The notes beneath the pieces were generated by a model. That model saw nothing but the letters and a program-made list of their open reading frames with translations. It did not search any database and was not told the DNA's origin. 9,884 nucleotides of DNA from Pseudorhodobacter antarcticus (lineage in GTDB: Bacteria; Pseudomonadota; Alphaproteobacteria; Rhodobacterales; Rhodobacteraceae): positions 1-9,884 of the forward strand of contig CAMAQR010000087.1 in NCBI GenBank assembly GCA_945860375.1, written 5' to 3'. Position 1 is the stretch's first letter; every line of letters starts with the position of its first letter. Both the position numbers and the translations under genes were made by a program. Shown in pieces: positions 6,148-9,884 of this stretch.

Positions 6148-6468
6148 TCACGCCATTAGTTCTGAAACTTTTGCACCAGAAGCGAGCGCCGCTTCGAACC
6201 AGCGCGGCTTACGGCCACGCCCACTCCAGGTCTCTGCTGGACTTTCTGGATTGCGGTACATGGTTGTAGCTGGTGCACGCTTGCGTTTTATAGAAACTGT
6301 GGACCCAGTAAGTTCAGCAAGACTGAAACCCAATTCCCGCGCATGCGCTTCAAGCTCAGCGATGGCACCCGCTTTGATGCGGGCGTCGAAGTTGGCGATG
6401 GCTGCTGCGAGGTCGCGTTCGAGCTTTTTCAGTTCCTTGAGGGACATGTCGTCGAGATTGTAGGCCAA
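6148..6468 (-). CDS. H-NS family nucleoid protein (HvrA-type)
   Basis: This encodes 106 residues from the TTG at 6468; AGGAG lies six bases upstream and the resulting N-terminus, MAYNLDDMSLKELKKLERDL, is what alphaproteobacterial members show. Residues about 8-45 form a charged coiled-coil for oligomerisation. A basic linker (KRKRAP, 61-66) leads to the DNA-binding C-domain YRNPESPAETWSGRGRKPRW (71-90) with the Gly-Arg-Gly-Arg core that enters the minor groove of AT-rich DNA. Such proteins silence foreign AT-rich genes; Rhodobacter HvrA also tunes photosynthesis and nitrogen fixation genes. It stands alone on the minus strand, upstream of the AT-richer ClpP-like gene, and between two copies of an unknown repeat. 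A role in silencing this island is plausible but not shown. Mobile-element copies of H-NS often act as stealth factors. Confidence 0.9.
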   Translation of the reverse strand: MAYNLDDMSLKELKKLERDLAAAIANFDARIKAGAIAELEAHARELGFSLAELTGSTVSIKRKRAPATTMYRNPESPAETWSGRGRKPRWFEAALASGAKVSELMA

Positions 6469-6589
6469 GCTGTTCTCCTGTGATTTAACATTGCGGCGTT
6501 TGATCGCTGCACACAACGCCTGCGAAGGGCAAGGGCATTAAACACACTATTTCGATGCCGAACGCAAAACAGCGCCTCACACCACTGCA

Positions 6590-6655
6590 GCGCCCTAGCC
6601 GCATGCGGACTAGCTTTGCTGGCCCACGGCCCCACAGTGTGACACTGCTCGACCT
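6590..6655. repeat. Diverged GC-rich repeat, copy 2
   Basis: Counterpart of 5975-6040 in the same orientation, about 615 bp away, on the other side of the H-NS gene. It also holds CAGTG-TGA-CACTG, a perfect short dyad. Its end lies within about 10 bp of the point where the LysR remnant begins. The 120 bp between it and the H-NS start should hold the H-NS promoter, but no confident -35/-10 was seen. Confidence 0.55.
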
Positions 6656-6662
6656 TCCTTAA

Positions 6663-7265
6663 CACCAGAATAGCCTTGGCCTGCGCCTGATCGGTCGCGA
6701 CAGCCACGCGTTCCGCCTGACGGACGAGGGCGTTCTGCTGCGGTCGCGCACCGAAGGCCCTTTGGCCGAATTGACAGAGGTTGGGGCAGCACACACCCAT
6801 GACCGCGGCCCAGCGTGCGGCAAGCTGCGGGTAAGCAGCCCGCTGATGTTCGGGCATCTGGCGATGGGTGCCATCGGCGCTGGCTTCGTTCGCCGCTTTC
6901 GTCAGATACAGTTGGAGGTGACGGTTGAGGATCGGCACGTTGATCTGATCGACGAGGGCTATGACGTGGTCATCCGGATCAATCCACGCACAGACAGCCA
7001 ATTGGTTGGCCGCTGCTTTCACCGTGACGAATTGGTGCTGGTGGCCCCGCTGGATCTTGCGCGCCCATCAGGTTCCGAAACGCCGGTTCCCACGGTTACA
7101 GGCTCCTCAGCGCCCGATCTGCAAAAGCGAAGCGTGATTGATGGAAATGTCGAAGGGCGCGTCACGCTGAAAACCGTGCTGCGCCTGCCGTCGCCGCTGA
7201 TGGTGCGGGACGCGGTTTGGGCGGGCGCTGGGCTGGGAATTCTGCCTCGCATGCTGACGACCAAT
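6663..7265 (+). pseudogene. LysR-family regulator remnant lacking both ends
   Basis: The frame is open after a TAA at 6660-6662. It encodes the middle of a LysR-type regulator: the end of the HTH linker (LGLRLIGRDSHAFRLTDEGV), the coil (RTEGPLAELTEVGAA) and much of the effector domain (GKLRVSSPLMFGHLAMGAIG, DLIDEGYDVVIRI, LVGRCFHRDELVLVAP, VWAGAGLGILPRM). The DNA-binding helix-turn-helix, roughly the first 50 residues, is missing upstream. The last part of the effector domain is missing after LTTN near 7265. No stop codon or frameshift lies inside, so the breaks look like deletions. The frame continues into the next gene without a stop. A TTG at 6762 could still start a product, but it could not bind DNA as a LysR protein. 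Confidence 0.8.
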
Positions 7266-7400
7266 CCCGCGTGCTTGCGGTACCGCACCGCACAGGCGGA
7301 TCGATGCCGTAGATCGTGTCGAATGACTTTGACTCGGAGAAGGTATCTGGTCACTGGTCCGATGCCGCTCGCCGAGACGAGCCTATTGCAAGGTAAGCCG

Positions 7401-7643
7401 ATGACAGACTCTCCGAACAAGTCGCGCCAGCAAGCGGAAATTGCCTTCGCCAGAACGCAGTCCGTTTCACTCGAGCGCGCAAACACCGCGGCTCGAGTAG
7501 ATCCGGCGACGCAGGAGCGCAGGGACAAGACCCTGCGTCTCAAGAATGCCCGATTGGCAAGGGACAGCGCAGACAATGAGGTGCCTGCGTTCACCCACCT
7601 TACGGATGACGACGAGACGGATGCCGGTCGTAGAACCAAGTAA
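7401..7643 (+). CDS. Small charged protein of unknown function (80 aa)
   Basis: The ATG at 7401 has AAGG seven bases upstream. The product begins MTDSPNKSRQQAEIAFARTQ and is rich in Arg, Lys, Asp and Glu, with a predicted helix over about residues 8-58 and an acidic tail (LTDDDETD). I recall small alphaproteobacterial proteins with a similar NKSRQQAE-x-AF-x-x-TQS start, whose function is not known to me. It is followed after 16 bp by another charged small gene, so the two are probably one operon. The frame is continuous with the LysR remnant upstream, making a longer fused frame possible, but the good ribosome site and the change in character point to 7401. A cytoplasmic location is likely, as there is no signal peptide. 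Confidence 0.6.
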   Translation: MTDSPNKSRQQAEIAFARTQSVSLERANTAARVDPATQERRDKTLRLKNARLARDSADNEVPAFTHLTDDDETDAGRRTK

Positions 7644-7659
7644 TTTTTGGGAAAGTAGA

Positions 7660-8103
7660 ATGCGAAAACATAATCACGACGATCTCGCGGGTCGTCAGGC
7701 TGCCGCCTCCGAGGCAAAAGCCGCTCTCCTCAAATCTCACAAGACCGCTCAGGAAGCCGCGGAACCTGCGCGCTTGGCGCGCCAGAAAGAGCGTGTCACG
7801 GCGGCTACGGCCAGGTACGAGCGGAATGCCGAACGCACAAGGGTGAAGGCTGAAGAACAAGAGCGTGTTCGGGCTGACGAAGCGCTCAGCCAATCGGCAC
7901 AGGATGATGTCGCTGGGGATCCGACGCATTCAACGGCGGACGCTGATGCTTCGTCTATCGAGAGAGGTCGCGCAGAAGCGGAGCCGGAGGTGGCCAAGAA
8001 CCAAGCGAAAAAACGCTCTGTTTCGCCCGATCAAGAGGCCGCGATGCAGAAAGCTGAACGCGACCGGCGCTATGCCAGCCGGAAATCAAGACAGCGGAAG
8101 TGA
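7660..8103 (+). CDS. Highly charged helical protein, DUF6481-like (147 aa)
   Basis: The ATG at 7660 has GGGAAAG a few bases upstream; an open frame to 7546 overlaps the previous gene and is not needed. Residues about 8-75 are Ala/Arg/Glu-rich and should form long helices or a coiled coil: LAGRQAAASEAKAALLKSHK, then ARLARQKERVTAATARYERN. That pattern resembles what I recall of DUF6481 proteins, which have no established role to my knowledge. The second half is acidic, then ends in a basic tail (RDRRYASRKSRQRK). There is no signal peptide or transmembrane segment. It follows the 80-aa gene by 16 bp. A hairpin TTGGCG...CGCCAA (8115-8133, 7-nt loop) lies 12 bp past the stop but has no T run. Family assignment is from memory of composition, so moderate to low. 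Confidence 0.55.
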   Translation: MRKHNHDDLAGRQAAASEAKAALLKSHKTAQEAAEPARLARQKERVTAATARYERNAERTRVKAEEQERVRADEALSQSAQDDVAGDPTHSTADADASSIERGRAEAEPEVAKNQAKKRSVSPDQEAAMQKAERDRRYASRKSRQRK

Positions 8104-8327
8104 GAGGCTTATGGTTGGCGTCCGCCGCGCCAATGCGTCAGTCACGCGCGAGTTCTTGTCGCGCCCCTTACGGTCCCAAATGTGGCAGGGTCTGCTGAAA
8201 AGGCGCTTTGTTGATCGTCTGCTGTGTCTGATGATGCGTAGATTATTCGGCAACCGCAAACGTCGGCCATCCGCCCTATGCGACGATCCACATGACTGCC
8301 CCGCCGGACGATGCACAGCCAATCCAC
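8104..8327. other. Intergenic stretch, nothing recognised except a hairpin
   Basis: These 224 bp lie between convergent genes, the charged-protein gene and the WYL remnant. They include the short hairpin at 8115-8133, which may be a weak bidirectional terminator. No protein-like frame, transposon end or RNA gene could be supported. Confidence 0.4.
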
Positions 8328-9098
8328 TCAAGGCAGCACGGTGATCCTGCTGTTCTGAAAACTCGCCGCCATCTCCCGCAGCGCCGCCGGCTCGATCACC
8401 TCGATCGCGTCGCCCCACTTTGCCAAATGCCGCGCGATCTCAACGAGGCCACTTGCCTCGAAGGTGACCAGCAGCCCGCCATCTTCTTCCTCGACCATTT
8501 CTTGTTTTGGGTGGAATTCAAACTCCCGCGCGGTAGCCGTGGCAACCGGGCTGAAGAGCCATACGACACGGGTGAACTCCGCTTCCTAATGAAACGACCC
8601 GAAAGACTGCGCTGTATATGCTTCGAGGTCGAAGTCTTTGTCCTTCTCGAACCAATCGATGGTGATCTCTGCTTTATCGAGACGGTCCAGACGGAAGCGG
8701 CGCAGAGATGTACCCTTGGCAGAGTCGCGCGCAATCAGGTAGTGGCGCGTCCCCAATAGGAGGCCATAGGGTTCGATCACACGCCGCCACGGCTCGGGGT
8801 CCTGCGCGCCCTGATACCAAACGATAAGCCGGCAAGGTCCTTTTAGCGCCGCGGCGATTATGCTCATGACCGTGGACGAGGTTTTTACCTTCGGGCCTGG
8901 ACGGCAAGCGTAACCCTTGGCCTCGAGGATCGCCTCTGCATCCACCTCGGCCCGTCGCGCGTGGGTTGAGGGCAGCGTCGCGAGCAATCGATCGCGCAAA
9001 GCGCCCAGCGCTTCCGCATCCATGTGTGCGCCTTCCCGCTCCGCCCGCCTTATGCTCGTCTCGAGCAGGACCAATTCGCGATCGTAAAGACCCGCCTG
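8328..9098 (-). pseudogene. WYL-domain regulator remnant: 5' truncated, with in-frame amber codon
   Basis: The reading frame begins directly after the integrase stop (9101-9099) with QAGLYDRELVLLETSI. It matches the C-terminal two thirds of YafY-like WYL regulators: linker (AILEAKGYACRPGPKVKT), WYL core (CRLIVWYQGAQD, RVIEPYGLLLGTRHYLIARD, RRFRLDRL) and AYTAQSFGSFH. There a TAG at 8588-8586 interrupts. The same frame then continues through the family's C-terminal extension (EFEFHPKQEM, GLVEIARHLAKWGDAIEVIE) to a TGA at 8330-8328. The N-terminal winged helix-turn-helix is absent. Product length would be at most 170 residues before the TAG (162 from the TTG at 9074), with 85 after it. WYL proteins sense ligands or nucleic acids and regulate stress or defence genes; this copy lacks a DNA-binding domain and is probably dead. 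Confidence 0.82.
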
Positions 9099-9884
9099 TC
9101 ATCCCAGCGCCTTCTGCAGGTTTTGCGCCACGGCGTCTGCGGCCAACTTCACCGGCTCCGCAGCTAAATGCGCGTAGCGCGCCGTCGTCTGCACCTGCGT
9201 GTGGCCAAGGAGCTTGCCGATCATGGGAAGTCCTTCGCCAGAGGCGACGGCGGTCGACGCAAACGTGTGGCGCAGGTCATGGATGCGCACGTCCTTCACC
9301 CCGGCCCGCGCGCGCACCCGTTGCCAGAACGGCTGTAGGTCGCTGAGTGGCTTGCCGGGCAGGGTGCCGGTGATAACCCAAAGATTGCCTTCGGTGCGCT
9401 GGGCACCTTGCAGCAGGTCTACAACCGGCTGGCCGACGTGGACGACCTTGGCCCCGGTCTTGGAATCTGGCAGGCGCAGGGCAGGGCCGTCAAAGTCGAC
9501 GTGGGACCACTTTAAAGACATGACTTCGTTCAACCGGCAACCGGTCAGGATCAGCAGTCGCACGGCGAGGATAGCTGAAGACAGTTCCACGCTTTCCATT
9601 TCCATCTCGCGCAGCACCTCGCCGATCCGACGCAGTTCGGCCGAACTGAGGAAACGTTCCCGCTTCTCTTCGGGATATTTCCGGATGTGCTTGCGTGGGT
9701 TGGTGCCGTCCGGACGCAAACCCCACATTTCGGAAAGGCTGAACATCTTCGACACCACTTCGAGGCAGCGGTTGGCCTGATAGGGGATGTGGCGCAGGTC
9801 ATGGTGGAACTTCGCGACATCCGCCCGCGTGACCCCTGTGACCGTCAGTTGACCGAGAGCGGGCAGAATGAAGCGCTTCAAGTT
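9099..9884 (-). CDS. Tyrosine-recombinase integrase, 5' end outside window
   Basis: The frame is open to the right edge; 260 residues are visible from the TTG at 9881, but reading continues upstream, so that TTG is not the start. The core-binding domain (about 10-75, VTRADVAKFHHDL...SKMFSLSEMWGLRPDG) and the complete catalytic domain are present. The catalytic set is Arg116 in LTGCRLNEV, Lys141 in DSKTGAK, His201 and Arg204 in HDLRHTFAS, His227 in LLGHTQ and the nucleophile Tyr236 in TARYAHL. The usual N-terminal arm-binding domain lies outside the window. Such enzymes integrate phages and genomic islands into att sites, commonly near tRNA genes; none is visible here. Its stop touches the WYL remnant, so one end of the element may lie here. 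Confidence 0.92.
   Translation of the reverse strand, partial: NLKRFILPALGQLTVTGVTRADVAKFHHDLRHIPYQANRCLEVVSKMFSLSEMWGLRPDGTNPRKHIRKYPEEKRERFLSSAELRRIGEVLREMEMESVELSSAILAVRLLILTGCRLNEVMSLKWSHVDFDGPALRLPDSKTGAKVVHVGQPVVDLLQGAQRTEGNLWVITGTLPGKPLSDLQPFWQRVRARAGVKDVRIHDLRHTFASTAVASGEGLPMIGKLLGHTQVQTTARYAHLAAEPVKLAADAVAQNLQKALG

Noticed and set aside
6429..7022. 197-aa minus-strand frame
   Set aside because: Antisense to the LysR remnant and overlaps the H-NS start in another frame; no domain features.
7019..7717. 232-aa minus-strand frame
   Set aside because: Antisense to the LysR remnant and the 80-aa gene, which has a good ribosome site; Arg/Ser-rich shadow composition.
8142..8418. Minus-strand frames past the WYL remnant, considered as transposase remnant
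   Set aside because: No DDE, HUH or other motif, and no inverted ends; partly another frame of the WYL remnant.
9199..9780. 193-aa plus-strand frame
   Set aside because: Antisense to the integrase catalytic domain.
1..9884. CRISPR array, plasmid origin iterons, tRNA or rRNA genes
   Set aside because: No regularly spaced direct repeats, iterons, cloverleaf or conserved rRNA stretches were seen on either strand.

Overview
The window looks like an accessory region of an alphaproteobacterial genome or plasmid, probably Rhodobacterales. The clues are the HvrA-type H-NS protein, the GC-rich codon use of most genes, and an IS1380-family element. There is no rRNA, tRNA or CRISPR array. It reads as a mosaic in which at least three genes (recD2, a LysR regulator and a WYL regulator) were broken by insertion, deletion or recombination.

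Left block (1-2796): on the minus strand are a MerR-type regulator running off the left edge and a full-length exonuclease I (sbcB). Divergently on the plus strand are an exported thermonuclease-like nuclease and, overlapping its stop as ATGA, the first 79 codons of a RecD2-type helicase. Three of these four genes act on DNA.

IS block (2797-4544): a complete 1748-bp IS1380-family element with 18-bp terminal inverted repeats (17/18) and a 5-bp duplication TAAAG interrupts recD2. Excising it in silico restores the recD2 frame exactly, but only for about 26 more codons. The helicase had also lost the rest of its length to another rearrangement. Just ahead of the transposase is a 14-bp inverted repeat whose inner arm ends on the start codon. 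This is the arrangement expected of a hairpin that shuts off translation of read-in transcripts.

AT-richer island (about 4630-6660): a 5'-truncated hypothetical gene, a ClpP/SppA-fold exported protein and an H-NS/HvrA family nucleoid protein. The last two appear to use TTG starts behind good Shine-Dalgarno sequences. Two diverged copies of an unrecognised GC-rich repeat of about 60-80 bp flank the H-NS gene, and the second abuts the truncated LysR gene. The island is bounded by recD2 without its 3' part and lysR without its 5' part.

Right block (6663-9884): the LysR remnant, two small, highly charged, tandem genes (80 and 147 aa), a WYL-domain regulator remnant that lacks its N-terminus and carries an in-frame amber codon, and a tyrosine-recombinase integrase running off the right edge. 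The integrase stop lies immediately before the WYL remnant in the same frame, so this is probably a recombination junction, perhaps the end of an integrated element.
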